DNA of 64,000 nucleotides, from the NCBI RefSeq assembly GCF_905404315.1, contig NC_066269.1, positions 6,944,001 to 7,008,000 on the forward strand, read 5' to 3'. Below are positions 43,480 to 55,448 of this stretch, one piece after another. The notes beneath the pieces are model-generated. The model did no database searches, was not told the DNA's origin, and saw only the letters and a list, made by a program, of their open reading frames with translations. The stretch comes from Leptidea sinapis (Eukaryota > Arthropoda > Insecta > Lepidoptera > Pieridae). Position 1 is the stretch's first letter; the number at the start of each line of letters is the position of its first letter. The position numbers and the translations under genes were made by a program.

Positions 43480-43830
43480 CTTCTTTGTCTTTTTTTTATG
43501 GAATAGTAGGACAAACGAGCGTAAGGGTCACCTGGTGTTAAGTGATCACCGCCGCCCTCATTCTCTTGCAACATCAGAGGAATCACAAGAGCGTTGCCGG
43601 CCTTTAAGGAAGGTGTACGCGCTTTTTTTGAGGGTACCCATGTCGTATCGTCGGAAACACCGCACAAGGTAGCTCATTCCACAGCTTAGTAGTACGAGGA
43701 AGAAAGCTCCTTGAAAACCGCACTGTGGAGGACCGCCACACATCCAGATGGTGGGGATGATATCCTGATTTGTGGCGTGTCGTACGAAGGTGCGAAGGTG
43801 GTGTCTTTCTCTTCCATAAAAAAAATTACA
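43480..43830 (-). mobile_element. LINE-B 3' end, minus copy of the inverted pair
   Basis: From its 3' end: TTTTTTATGGAATAGTAGG, GGTGTTAAGTGATCACCGCC, GCAACATCAGAGGAATCACA, then in reverse the coding text for RYDMGTLKKSAYTFLKGRQR and TTKLWNELPCAVF, up to CACATCCAGATGGTGGGGAT. One of the most complete 3' ends of the family. Confidence 0.8.
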
Positions 43831-44417
43831 AGCAACCAGGATCCTGTCTGTTTATAAATGTCTATAAAAAGTGTCAAGGCTTCTAAAGCTCCTATTCTAG
43901 AAATGTACCAAGTTAAATCAAATCGCGGTCTAGCATAATGCTTGCACGATACCTACTCACTGAGACGGCATATATAGTCTACATTATGGGAACAATTCAC
44001 CAACGTTATATCTATAGATCGAATCCCCAGTTCTGCTGCAATACTCACTCTTGGAGCGATGTGTTTCAAAAGGCTTTCAACTAGGTATCTCTCTCTTTTT
44101 GCGCTTTTTCTGTTTCAATTTAACTCCGTCTAAGATTGTGAACAGTACTTTCTTTAAATGAATAATTATAAACAGTGTAGAGGTGGTTAACCTCTAATCT
44201 AAGTACATACAATCACTAAAGAACAAAGATCTGGTGAGGAGTGGCCACTCGAATCTAGTATTTGCTCTATATTTAACTTTAAACGTTTACCGTGCCTTAT
44301 ACGGATATATACTTAACAAAACCTTATTAGGAATACCAACATAACGGAATACACCACTTTTATGGTTCCGCTTAGTACATTGTGATACAATGATGGAAAG
44401 TAAACTTTAGAAAACAG
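43831..44417. other. Intergenic
   Basis: No feature recognised. Confidence 0.3.
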
Positions 44418-44690
44418 TTTTTTATGAAAATAAGGGACGAGACGAGCAGGACGTTTAGCTGATAGTATTTGATACCAGCCCATTACAATGCAGTGCTCTT
44501 CAGGATTCATGAAAAACCAAAAAATGTTCAGATCGGCACTACAATTGCGCTCATCACCTTGAAACATAAGATGCTAGGTCTCATTTCCCAGTAATTTCTC
44601 TAGCTACAGAGCCCTTCAGACCAAAACACAATAATCCTTTCACTTTAATGCTTCACGGCAGAAATAGGCGCCATTCTGGTACCCATAATC
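44418..44690 (+). mobile_element. Rep-A copy 6
   Basis: Starts TTTTTTATGAAAATAAGGGA and stops at GGTACCCATAATC, so the last 40 or so bases are missing. Confidence 0.8.
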
Positions 44691-44947
44691 CACTTTTTAT
44701 TTGTCTTAAATATGTTAGATTGTGATGCTAATGATGACGAGAACAAAGGTTACATTGTTGGGTGCGGGGCGAGGGGCGCGGGGTACACACCTGCCCGAGT
44801 TTGTACAGCCTGTACGAGACACGTGTGTGTTTGAAATTAGTAACTTACGGCATAGCACCGAATATTTCAAGACTAGAGGTCGTCCGTACGTTATAATATG
44901 AAAATAATTAGTAGATCTTTTTTTAAAGATATAACATTTATGAGGAT
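44691..44947. other. Spacer with GC-rich patch
   Basis: 44759-44830 (GGGTGCGGGGCGAGGGGCGC) is very GC-rich against its flanks; no function recognised. Confidence 0.35.
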
Positions 44948-45200
44948 TTTTTATAAAAAAGGAGGACAAACTAGCGTACCTGGTGTAAAGTGATCACCAC
45001 CGCCCGATCTCTTGCAAGACCAGAGGAATTACAGGAGCGTTGCCGGCGTGGAAGGAAGGTATACGCGCCTTTTTAAAAGGTACCCAAGTCGTATCGCACA
45101 AGGAAGCTCATTCCACAGCTTTGTAGTACGTGAAAGAAAGTCCCTTGAAAACCGCAATGTGGAGGACCACCACACATCCAGATGGTGGATTATTACAGGT
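44948..45200 (-). mobile_element. LINE-B 3' end
   Basis: GGTGTAAAGTGATCACCACC, GGAGCGTTGCCGGCGTGGAA and CACACATCCAGATGGTGGAT are all in reverse relative to the coding sense. An AACACCG segment is deleted compared with 43480-43830. Confidence 0.75.
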
Positions 45201-46309
45201 TATTTCTATTCTTCATCTAGCTTCTGTCCGTGTATTATTTGCATCACTACCTAGGGATGTCTTAAAAATTTCGCTGTAAACTATATTCTTACAGGGTATA
45301 TATCCCCCTGCCATAGTGTGTTCAAATTTTCGTAATGATCAAATGGTAAAGACGTGAAAGAGTGACAAATAAACAAACAAAAATAATTAAAATGTCACAT
45401 TCATACCTAAATATATAATAATAACTAGCTTTTAGTTACTTTGGGCAGCATTTTCTATTTTTAATATACTTTTAGAGGAAGGAAATACGTATTGAAGTCC
45501 CCGAAACGGGCCCCATATGTCGGGCTCGGGTGTAACCGGCCCCTACCGATTAAAAACCTCCTATGTGCTGATAGCCCTAAAGGCTTTTGCAGCGAAGCCG
45601 GGCGGGGGCATTGGAGGGCTTTTTTTAATATCCTCTGCAAATAATACAAATTCAAACCAAGTACCATGTGAAAAAAGTTTCACTCAAAAATCTCAAACCA
45701 TGAAGGTTCAATGTTAATTTGAAGTATCTCTTACAATAAAACGGCAATATATAACTTTAACCCTTATTATAATAGAAGACTATAGAAAGCCTTTTTCTTG
45801 TTCCTCAACGCCAAAAAAAAACGAGGTATAACGATATAATAAAAATTGGAAGACAGTTGCCAAAGATAGAGACAAATGGAAAATTCTTCACCCTCACATA
45901 AGAGGGGTTCTTGCATGCCTGCATGTTAAATTATGGGTACCTTTGCAAATCTTATATTATATAATTTATATTTTCAATTTATTTAACTAAGATTATACAC
46001 ATTACTATACTATCTAAAAACTTAATATAAATAATCTAAGAAAATATGTTTGTAAGTTCCACTTTTTATAATGCGAGTAATAAAAGGCTTTTTATTTTAT
46101 TTATTTATTCATTATTATAGAAAGCCTTATAAATGTTTCCTCCTTATTTTCAATCATTTAAGAAGGTATAAAGTCAGCGACACATAAATATTAATCTTTA
46201 ATTTGATCACTTGAACTATCGCATAATGAATACCCAAGTTACTTGTTATGTTAGTTAATGGATATCGTCTGAGGAAACATAATAATGTTATGTTATCTGA
46301 TATACCTTG
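45201..46309. other. Intergenic with an unassigned GC-rich repeat-like stretch
   Basis: 45505-45625 (CCCCATATGTCGGGCTCGGG, GCGAAGCCGGGCGGGGGCAT) encodes on the minus strand GLSAHRRFLIGRGRLHPSPT, which has the look of a repeated lepidopteran element but has no second copy here. Confidence 0.35.
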
Positions 46310-46485
46310 AAAGTTACGGGGAATGCGGCGACGGCGAGTGAAGGTCGAGCGTGCGGACAATTGGGCCAGGAAAGGGCTCGCCTGCAAATGTCTCGACCCA
46401 TTTCCGCGACCTTTAATGCGGCTACGACACAATATAGCAACACTAGCGCTAAAGGGACTGCGGACCTGGTCAGGGTCACCGGCAG
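46310..46485. other. CpG-rich island of unknown nature
   Basis: About 170 bp dense in CG dinucleotides (GAATGCGGCGACGGCGAGTG, TTTCCGCGACCTTTAATGCG) inside AT-rich DNA. Frames are open on both strands without a known domain. It could be an exon, a short CpG-rich repeat or a regulatory element. Confidence 0.4.
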
Positions 46486-46568
46486 TCTTTGCTATTTTAC
46501 TTTATCAAGTGGTCATAAAAAAAAAATTTTTGGCGTAAATACCTAAATATTATTCTTATAAATCATTT

Positions 46569-46833
46569 ACCAGTGGGAGGCTCTTTTGCACAGGACGCTA
46601 GCTAGATTATGGGTATCACAACGGCGCCTATTTCTGCCGTGAAGCAGTAATTTGTAAACATTACTGTGTTTCGGTCTGAAGGGCGCCGTAGCTAGTGAAA
46701 TTACTGGGCAAACGAGACTTAATATCTTATGTCTCAAGGTGACGAGCGCAATTGTAGTGCCGCTCAAAATTTTTGGGCTTTCCAAGAATCCTGAGCGGCA
46801 CTGCAATGTAATGGGCAGGGCGTATCAATTACC
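46569..46833 (-). mobile_element. Rep-A copy 7 (5' truncated)
   Basis: CCAGTGGGAGGCTCTTTTGC to GGGCAGGGCGTATCAATTAC, where it breaks into an A-run before the CAGCTGAACGTCCTGC part. Confidence 0.8.
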
Positions 46834-47629
46834 AAAAAAAAACCAACCAAACCTCTTCACACGAAATTTACGAAATGGGGCTTCATTTAGGATCATTTTT
46901 CTGCTACTACTTACAAAATACACTTACACTTCGAAAATGATCCCAAATTCGTTCTCTACACCCTCGAGAACCTCGAATACGATATACATATTGTTGAAAT
47001 TATAATTTTGCGCGGCAGCCAATTTTGATTTAAAAAATGATCCCAAATTCGTTCTCTGCACTCTCTGTTTTGAGAACGCGTCCTTAACAGTGTTTGTTTG
47101 GGGAACTTATAGTTATTGATAAACACAATTACCAACAGCACGTTAACAAAAATTTGTAGAAATAACAAATAATAGATTTTAATTGCGACAGCTTTTGTAT
47201 TAATCTCAATGAGAAAATTAAAAAAAATTGTGTACGCTTAAATAAGTTTATTACACCCATGCTTTAAATCCTCTATTAAAGATTCTAAAACAGTTATTAC
47301 TTATTGCCAACATTAAAACACCTAAAGTCCTAATAACCATTACACCATACAAACGAGTGTTTTAAGAAAATTCAGTACAACATTATATCATATATACCGT
47401 TTTCATAATAACACTCCTTTGGATGATATTATGATTACAAGGACTGACTTTTTTATTGTTAGCAGTAAGCTAACTGTTTCAGAATCTTGTATAGAGGATT
47501 CATATTATGGGTGTAGATATAGTCTTGTATGTCTGTTGGCATGTATTGTTGATAATTAGATATTCATGTGATACACGAGGCTTCGCCTCTTGTGATAGAG
47601 CCAACTGTACAGATCGTGTTTTAATACCC
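46834..47629. other. Intergenic with two small repeats
   Basis: 46848-46925 is a diverged reverse copy of text at 10495-10570 and 16440-16515. 46935-46963 and 47035-47063 share AAATGATCCCAAATTCGTTC and TCTRCAC exactly 100 bp apart. No gene. Confidence 0.45.
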
Positions 47630-47930
47630 CTTAGGTATCGATGACTATGGCGCCCCTATTTTGCGTGGTGAGATGGGCGGCTAATTTTGCCATCCCAGCT
47701 CCTCAAGGTAGTTAATCAAACCTCTGATGTCACCCATGACCTCGGGGAGAGTCCTCGGTGACCCCAGGTGTTTGGCCCGGTAAGTGGCCACACTCCTACA
47801 CTCCAGAATGATGTGTGCGGCCGTCTCTTCTGCCTCCATGCAGGCTCTGCACAGCGGGCTGTCGGTGACACCTATACTAAACAGATGTTTGTTAAATGGG
47901 CCGTGACCCGTAATAACATTTAGTACCCCT
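47630..47930 (-). pseudogene. R1-like LINE, C-terminal region
   Basis: Minus frame: GVLNVITGHGPFNKHLFSIG, VTDSPLCRACMEAEETAAHI, ILECRSVATYRAKHLGSPRT, PEVMGDIRGLINYLEELGWQ N, stop. C-x2-C followed by H-x4-C is the terminal zinc-binding motif of the R1/jockey LINE group. About 80 residues are open with no stops; upstream polymerase is missing. Confidence 0.82.
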
Positions 47931-49143
47931 TATTACACAACAGTTGCATATTAACTATTAAACACGTCGTTATAAACATGGAAAGTCCCAGCACTATTTT
48001 GTTGGTAAATAAATATTGTGGTTAGCATTGAATCTTATTCCATTGGCATTCGTTCCTTTTGCGCACGGACCTTTAGCCGCGCGTTCGAAGTCTCGCCTAT
48101 TGTTTCAGATTACATATGATTTTATTTTCCTTCTTTATGATCGGTAGCGACGTGGGGCCGACACCCGAAGCCTTCACCGGCCTGACCTTGCGACGCGGCA
48201 GCACTATAACAATAAAAACTAATTTTCCTTGCTTTTGTATTCCAAAGATGTATCACGTTATCGTTTTAAACCATACAATTATATCAATCGTAGTAACTGA
48301 AAGTAAAATTAATTGGATTTAACGGAATTTCGTTTCATATATAAATAGTTCAGTTAAACATACGAGGGTATTGCTTGATAAAGGTTTACTATTTATTGCA
48401 GTTATAAGAATTTGTACTTACAAACATACAAGTGAATGTGACCTTCTATTCAGTGAGAAACAATTGTGCAAAAACGCCACGCTTTTCGTAATCAATTTTA
48501 AAAGTACCTAATAAAAATATTAGGTTGACAATTAAAATCTAAAAAAAATTACAAAATGTGTGTGTGTTTTCATATTACTTTTTTAATAAGAATATCCAAT
48601 TTACTGTCTTTGGTCTATTTTGCGGTATTACCTATGTATTAATCGTAAAAAGTAAAAAATACATGTAAGTCAAAAGATGATATTAATGTGAAACTTTGAC
48701 AGTGTTATTACAAAAATATAATTTAAAAATGTCATAGACACTTGTTAGACATCTAAATAGACCTAACAATAACGACGTCTAAGATTGAGTTTATCTTTTC
48801 TATTACAAAACAGTGTTTGGCCTGTGTTTAACTTAAACTTCGTTAAGCACAACATTAACTGAAATGTACAGGAACAATTAAAGGAACGGAACGTTATTTT
48901 TGTCTTCTTCTTCTTCCATAATAATATAATATATCCGTTTGATACACATTAGACAAGCTTCGAATCCTGTTTAAATATAAACAATGTCTGAAGATTGTTG
49001 AACGCTAAACAAGAGAAAGACATAGATTTGTAACAGAGATTTTTTAAAACAGGTGTTCAACACATATTTAACTTTTTTGTAATAATACAGAAAATATTTA
49101 TATTTTACCCTTTAATCACCACTTCGCGAAAATAGGGTTGTAA
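47931..49143. other. Intergenic
   Basis: 48150-48205 (GGGGCCGACACCCGAAGCCT) is GC-richer; a 68-codon plus frame there has no known family. Otherwise AT-rich and empty. Confidence 0.3.
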
Positions 49144-49484
49144 TCTATACTATAATATTATAAAGCTGCAGTGTTTGTTTGTTTGTTTGAACGCGCTAAT
49201 CTCTGGTACTACTGGTCCGATTTGAATGATTCTTTCAGTGTTGGGTAGTCCATTTATCGAGGAAGGCTATGTGTTTTTTTTCAAAATTAGGGATCCGTAA
49301 TAAAATTGCTATTTTGTAACACAAGGTGTAAAATCGAAAACCTATTTTTGCGTGCGCTGCAAAAACTATTGACAATAGAACAAAATGATGTACAGGCTAT
49401 AATATAGGCAATATTTTATTACTTATAAAACTATCGCGTGAATTATACTTTATATGGCAAAACAACGTTTGCCGGGTCAGCTAG
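49144..49484 (+). mobile_element. Helitron-like element, family 4, both ends kept
   Basis: Starts TCTATACTATAATATTATAA, contains GAACGCGCTAATCTCTGGTA and ends AACGTTTGCCGGGTCAGCTAG; flanked by A and T as expected for Helitron insertion. 341 bp, non-coding. Confidence 0.8.
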
Positions 49485-49876
49485 TAATTAATAACACTCA
49501 TTGCTACTCTTTCAAATCATTATGTAGATATGGAAAGCGACTGCCTGACTCTTGGTCTCATGTTACATATAACCCTAATATCTCACTTCTGAATTACAAA
49601 AATACATTCAATATCAGTAACATAACCCCACAACAATATAGGTATTACATAATGCTGTGAAAGCAACTAAAATATATTACCAATCGTGCCGTTACAATAT
49701 CATTTAGCGAACGAATTTTTTTTATTGCGTATGCTGCAGAACTAATGTACATTTTATTTACTTAAACTAATTATTGAAGCTTAGTAATGAAATTAGAACT
49801 AGATCGATACTTTAATATTTAAAAACTCTATGCGTCAACTCGTGACCGGGTGCTGCTTCTGGCGCCAGATCGACCT
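49485..49876. other. Intergenic
   Basis: No feature recognised. Confidence 0.3.
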
Positions 49877-50244
49877 GTTATATATATAAATTACGTGACA
49901 CGTTGTTTGTCCGCGATGGACTCCTAAACTAATGAACGGATTTTAATGGGGATTACTTCATGGAGTGCAGTTTAGTCCAACTTGAGAGATAGGATAGTTT
50001 TTATTTCGATTTGGGACCCATAATTATTTTTATTTTCAATATTTGTTTTGTATGGACATATTTTCTATGAGAGAAATTATATAGTGACGCACGGTTTGAC
50101 AGTGCTGCTGTGAAACAATTTCATTATAACATCAGGGAGCATTTTTTAAGAAATAATTCTTGATGTTTTGACATATTATTGGCGCGTTCCTATAAAACAG
50201 TATTTTTTTATTATCTACAGAACAACGTCTGTCGGGGCAGCTTG
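49877..50244 (+). mobile_element. Helitron-like element, family 2
   Basis: GGGGATTACTTCATGGAGTG, TTGGGACCCATAATTATTTT and the end ACGTCTGTCGGGGCAGCTTG. Good match to 19435-19795. Confidence 0.75.
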
Positions 50245-50514
50245 TAGGTAATAAGCCATTGTATTTGTTGGATGCCGGGACAAATTTCACAGTAATCACG
50301 ACCATCATGTTCACGAAACATCCACACATAAATAATGAATTCAAGCTCTAAAGGTTGATGCATCCAATATACGATATTTTATATATATATACAGTTTATT
50401 CGTTAATTTTTTATGAAATAATTTATATTATTTAAACACGACTCATATATTGAATGCAGCACCTTACAAACTAATTGTTTATGTATATTACAGCCATTGT
50501 AAAATACTCTATTT
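50245..50514. other. Short intergenic spacer
   Basis: No feature recognised. Confidence 0.3.
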
Positions 50515-50685
50515 GATTGAAAAGAGTGGCCGTTGAGTTTCTTATATGGTCTAACCACGAGCTCAACTTTTTACGAACATAATGTGGTAAATTCATTAAT
50601 TTAAAAGAAATATTTATATCCACGATTCAAAAGCGCTTAGTTAAAATCTAATTGAATAAAGTTCATTTGACTTTGACTTTGAAAA
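50515..50685 (+). mobile_element. LINE 3' end with TTTGAC tail
   Basis: GATTGAAAAGAGTGGCCGTT, GAGTTTCTTATATGG, then AATAAAGTTCATTTGACTTT with repeated TTTGACT. Iterated tails of this type are made by LINE target-primed reverse transcription. Confidence 0.6.
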
Positions 50686-50909
50686 TATAATTTCGTTGTT
50701 TATTGGAATAACAACCTTTAAATCCAAAAACTCACGCTTTGAATTGCCACAGTGATAATGTTTAGCTAATCTTAACTTTATAGTTATACTTACGTACTTT
50801 ACCAACAATATGCTGCAAGCAAGCACGCGATTGCCAACAGGGAAAGGTATTGTATTGTAGTAATAATAATATTGAATGAGCCACGCCTGGAATTTCGAAC
50901 AGACATGCC
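50686..50909. other. Short spacer
   Basis: No feature recognised. Confidence 0.3.
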
Positions 50910-51600
50910 GTTTTTTTTGGATGAGAAGGGCAAACGATTGTTCGGGTCACCTGATGTCATGTGCCGCTTACATTCTCTTGCTTTATTAAGGTGTACGACC
51001 TTTTTGAAGGTACCCATATCGTAACGTCCCGGAAACACCGCACAAGGAAGCTCATTCCACAGCTTAGTTGTACGTAGAAGGCAAGAATGCTTAGAAGAAT
51101 GCTCCACAGGACAATATGGAAAAAACCCATTAGTTGCCAATTAAATATTTTATTTGATGAGTCTATATACATTAATTTCAATATTTGTATTTTTATATTA
51201 ATGTTTGACATACAAAAGTGGCTGTAATGTCCTAATTGAAATTATGAATCTTTTTACGTGGAAGAAAGTACCTGGAAAACCGCACTGTAGACAAAATCCA
51301 CACATCCAGATGTTATCCTATTTTGTGGCGAGTCGGAAGCTGGAATACAGCGGCAGAAATCAACTCAAACAGCTCTTGTGAACACTTCCAGTGATAAATG
51401 CGATAGAAGACACACAATGAAGCGACGTCTCTACGCCAGTTGATCTAGCCGTTCACAGAACACTGGATCCTCAACAATTCGAGCAACTCTGCGTTGCACA
51501 CGGTCAAATGGTTCGAGCTGACATGGGTCGCACTCGTGTGCACAAGTACAGAAAAGACAGCAATACTCCATAAAATGTGGGCGGCCCTAAGCTTTGTATT
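50910..51600 (-). pseudogene. LINE-B, longest copy, interrupted
   Basis: From the C-terminal side, minus frames read LRTTKLWNELPCAVFPGRYD and MGTFKK, then the 3' UTR to 50910. Beyond an unrelated ~160-bp interruption (about 51081-51243), the upstream protein continues: LLELLRIQCSVNG, WRRDVASLCVFYRIYHWKCS, QELFELISAAVF, DVWILSTVRFSRYFLP. Order DVASLCVFYRIYH ... HLDVW ... TTKLWNELP defines this LINE's C-terminus. Confidence 0.8.
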
Positions 51601-51898
51601 TAAGATTACGAACGATATGTCATAAGGACCGTTAGCTTAGCGGTACACCCAGGTTAAGAACACCTGAGGCGTTATCTTATTCATAAATATTTTCCATTGG
51701 CCCAAGCGAAGACCCTGGCAGAAGTGAGTCGTTTACAAGAGAGCTGACACGACTGACGCTGTCCTGTCAATAGAATAAAGCCATCGGTTAATCTAATTAT
51801 TATTAGTATTATTAATATTATTAGAATTTTTGCGTACATCGCACAAAGCTTTCAAATACTCAATGCTCAATTACATTAAAATTTACTAATTACATTTA
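51601..51898. other. Spacer
   Basis: No feature recognised. Confidence 0.3.
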
Positions 51899-52249
51899 TT
51901 ATTCAAACAAAACAAATCTTATAACTATATTTACAATACTACGACTACATAAAATTAAAACTATCATTACGTTGAAGCGTACCAAGAATACTGGCAGCAT
52001 TACCGCGATGGATAGCAAGGCTGATCCGTTGACCGAAATAGCTGCCAGCGCTGGGGTTTCCAGTATTCTTATCGAGGCGCGAAGATAGTATTTTGAACAT
52101 TCTCCGCGCCTCTGGGCCCCACGGGCCAAGTGTCTCGACACCAAACGGCACAAAGATGTATGACTCACTGAGACCAACATATTTGCGACGCTTGCTGTCT
52201 TCGGCAGTCGAAGCAGCAGCCCCAGCACCAACTGACGTAACTTGGACAT
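51899..52249 (-). pseudogene. LINE-Q C-terminal fragment
   Basis: Minus frame at 52151-51945: MPFGVETLGPWGPEARRMFK, LSSRLDKNTGNPSAGSYFGQ, RISLAIHRGNAASILGTLQR, NDSFNFM, stop. This matches the ETLG ... SAGSYFGQRIS ... RGNAASILGTL C-terminus known in LINE polyproteins. The upstream part is in another frame, so it is broken. Confidence 0.7.
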
Positions 52250-52759
52250 GAGAAGGAATATTATTATAATTTAATTAATTAAAAATGAAACAAAAACGTA
52301 TTTCTACTATCGTTTCTTTTTTGCAGTACGCATGACGGTGCAGGTTGCGGGTCGTATCTTTTTCTTCTTGTTACCAGTACTGGAGGTTGGCCGTCAGCTC
52401 AGCGAATTTTTCGCGGTATTGCGCCAAGCGAACTAGTATTTCTACGCTGGCGATCTTCGTCCATTCCAGGATGTTACGCAACCAGGACTTTCTTCTTCTT
52501 CGCGTCGTTTGCTCTCTACTTTATCCGAGGGTATCAAGCAACTATTTGATATAAAAGAGTAAAATATCTAACTTATTTAAAACTATAAGGATTAATATCG
52601 TATTTGTGTAAAACAGCTTTTATATTACCGCTTTATAATTGCTTATTTTTTTCCGACACCTACAACAAATATCGCTAATACATACAAAAATGTATACAAA
52701 AACTTAAGAAATTATATACTCAAATCTTCCACGAGAACCACGCTATTAGTGAAAACAGC
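52250..52759. other. Intergenic with possible LINE trace
   Basis: 52333-52540 (TACTGGAGGTTGGCCGTCAG, CATTCCAGGATGTTACGCAA) has a repeat-like look and resembles tails of endonuclease-RT LINEs on the minus strand, but no second copy here allows a firm call. Confidence 0.35.
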
Positions 52760-53300
52760 ATGTAAATCAGTGCAGTAGTTCCTCAAACGATGGCAACCAA
52801 ACTGGGCCGGACCACCATATAGAATGGTAAACTAGCTGGTCACCAGTGATTCCTCTACTTGCGCAATCAACAGGGTTGTCCTTGGACTGTACATATCTCC
52901 AGCATGATGACGGTATTTGTTCAATTACATGTTTGACCCTATTCGCCACAAATTGTTTCCATCGATTAAGATCTCCGCTCAACCAGCCTAATACCGCTGT
53001 GGAGTCAGACCAAATATCTTAATATTAAATTTTGATAGTAAAACAGCGGCGCATAGTTCTAGTCTAGGTAGCGAGATAATCTTCTTCGACGGAACAAGCC
53101 GTGTTTTTGATGCTACGATGACAACCGACGATTTGTTTTGATCGTTCTTATGAATCCTAGCGTATATAACGCAAGCATAAGGCTTTTCAGATGCATCACA
53201 GAATCCGTGAAGATCAATGGTGTCATTAGCGTTACATTGTAGCCAACGCTGTATGATTTTAACGCCAAAAGACGCGTGGCGGAGGACTTTGTTTTATATG
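52760..53300 (-). pseudogene. BEL/Pao LTR retrotransposon pol remnant (RNase H to pre-integrase)
   Basis: Minus frames in order: DTIDLHGFCDASEKPYACVI, SKTRLVPSKKIISLPRLELC, AAVLLSK, then after a frameshift and loss of residues SGDLNRWKQFVANRVKHVIE, SSCWRYVQSKDNPVDCASRG, WWSGPVWLPSFEELL. HGFCDAS, PRLELCAA, RWKxFVANRV and NPxDCASRG are hallmark BEL/Pao blocks. No LTRs, protease or integrase core are visible and the frame is broken near 53030. Confidence 0.9.
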
Positions 53301-54060
53301 TAGTGATTTTATTAGTTTATAAGATACTCGTATTACGATTATTAGATGCTGACGAGTGAGTGATGAATTTATGATGTATGTAAATTATAATATGGTTTTT
53401 TACTTCAGCTCGCGAGGCAATTGACATGCTCGCACGGCACTGCTCGTGATGACGTCTTAGGGTCTTTAGCTTTCCTAACAAGTAAGTCAATACGTTGAGT
53501 AATTTTGGTGCATTACTTTACATTCATTCATTAAAAAGATTAAACAGAGCGGCAATGAGTTTCTTGCAACTTCATTGCCAGAGCTGTCATTCTTGTCACT
53601 TGAGACATTCATAATTGTCATTTTGACCTATTGAATAATTAATTAGTTTTCTATCTTTCTATATTAGAATTAAATTTCTGTTAACAATTCTCGCAGGTTG
53701 TTCCAAGCACAAAATCTCAACATACACTACGCGTTAAGTAGTTACTACATATTTTATGTAATCAGCGAGTTTCACAAAATACGGACTTCGTTAATAAATG
53801 ACACTTTCGCTTTTCCAATATTACTTATTTATTGGACTTATAATAATCCATTTAATTAAAACTTTCAACTGCGTAACAGTTAACTTTAATTAAAATATAT
53901 TTGCATCCGGTTGAGTCAGTATCTGCCGTGCGGTTTTAAATTTTTAACTGACTTCAAAGAAGGAGGAGGTTCTCAATTCGTCAGTTTTTTTATGTTTGTT
54001 ACCTCAGAACTGTCCACTGGGTGAACCGATTTTGATAATTATTTTTAATTGAAAGCTGGT
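53301..54060. other. Intergenic with a LINE tail at 53525-53650
   Basis: GCGGCAATGAGTTTCTTGCA near 53550 resembles the LINE ends at 30141 and 50515. 53945-54030 (GGAGGAGGTTCTCAATTCGT) belongs to a common interspersed repeat type. Confidence 0.4.
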
Positions 54061-54265
54061 TAATTACTCCAATTCTAGTTACAATTATTGTTTTTTTTCT
54101 AGTTGGTGTCAGCCAAGGTAGGTTTGTAACTATATACATAGTTGTAGGTGAGATGTGCTTGTGTCGCACGCGCAACGTGACAAGGCGGGAGGAGAGGGTG
54201 GGGCCGCGGCGGGAGGACACCGATTCCAAAAATAACAATAATTGTAACTAGAATTAGAATAATTA
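54061..54265. repeat. Foldback element, 32-bp inverted arms
   Basis: Arms 54061-54092 and 54234-54265 include a perfect 22-bp inverted match (AATTCTAGTTACAATTATTG plus TT) and two mismatches outside. The centre is GC-rich near 54180-54215 (GGGTGGGGCCGCGGCGGGAG). Confidence 0.75.
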
Positions 54266-55448
54266 ATTAGATTGTGTAAAAATACGCTTTTTTTTTTTTT
54301 ACTTTTAATGCATATTATATCTATTGTTTTGGAATAGTTTTTGTTGTTTTTTTTATATTTTATTTTTTGATGTTACAATTTGAACCTGTGCACATACTGT
54401 CTCAATTCTTCATTTTGTCGAACATTTGTTTGTGTGGAGCGTGGGAAACCGTGAACCCACTCATTGAATGATGGGGGGCGATCGGATATTACTTTTTACT
54501 TTATTTAATTTGTATATACCCAAAATTAAATGCAAATCCATGGGAGTAGTTCTACTCTAAATTGACCATTAAAAATGTACTAATATGATTTTAATTAATA
54601 AATACATTTTGACTTTGAATTTAACATATTTGTACTATTATATTCATTCTTTGGTAGTTCCAAAATACGCAAACTTTGTACTGTGACTTAATAGTTAATC
54701 AGATTACGAAGGAAAATTTATGATCACTATTTGTGTGATCTTTGTCTGAATTTTTTAAGAGGAGATATATTTTTTTATGGAAGAGCTACTGAGACTAACG
54801 AGCTTATGGGTCTCCTGATGGTATGTGGTCACCCTCAATCAAGTTGCTCAGTTTCACCATAAACTTAAGCTAACACCAACTACACACAAAATTCTGTTCT
54901 GCAACGTCTGGCTATCACCTACAATAAAGCTTATTTTAATTTAGATATGTTTTGCTTGTCCAAATTACAGCTAAAAAAAAGAAATAAGAAATATACCTAC
55001 ATCGACTGCAATGATTATCCAAACACAGACAAACACACATACTACATACACCCTCAAATACACTACACACAACCTTACATACACGCACACACACTCCTGT
55101 AACCTTATTTTGTAAAGCTTATTTTCTAAGTAGCTTATTATAGTAATTGTAAATATTTTGTTATCTTATTCTGGCTTGTTTAAAAAATAAAATGTTACTT
55201 CTTTTGTTTAATACCTATATACTGTAATCAGTTTTGGCCTTATTTTTCTACTTTATAATATAATTATATTGTATATAAATTGTGACGCTGTAGATTACAT
55301 GAAAATAAATAAGTAAACTTCAATTTCAATGTTCTCCTACTTTAGCCCATTAGCAGCAGTTATGATCATTAAATAATTCCGCAGGTTTTGCACGACACTG
55401 TAAAGTAAATGGACTATGGTCTATTAGTTCTCAATTATGTTAGAACGA
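54266..55448. other. Intergenic
   Basis: 54595-54618 (TAAATACATTTTGACTTTGA) is a LINE-like tail. 54772-54845 has a LINE-B 3' UTR scrap in reverse (TTTTTTATGGAAGAGCTACT ... GTATGTGGTCACC). 55015-55105 is rich in ACACA text. No gene. Confidence 0.4.

Noticed and set aside
50799..51140. 113-codon minus frame as a host protein
   Set aside because: It contains the LINE-B block TTKLWNELPCAVFPGRYDM and runs into that element's 3' UTR.
51899..52249. 116-codon minus frame as a host protein
   Set aside because: Another frame over the same bases carries the conserved LINE-Q C-terminus, so the longer frame is accidental.
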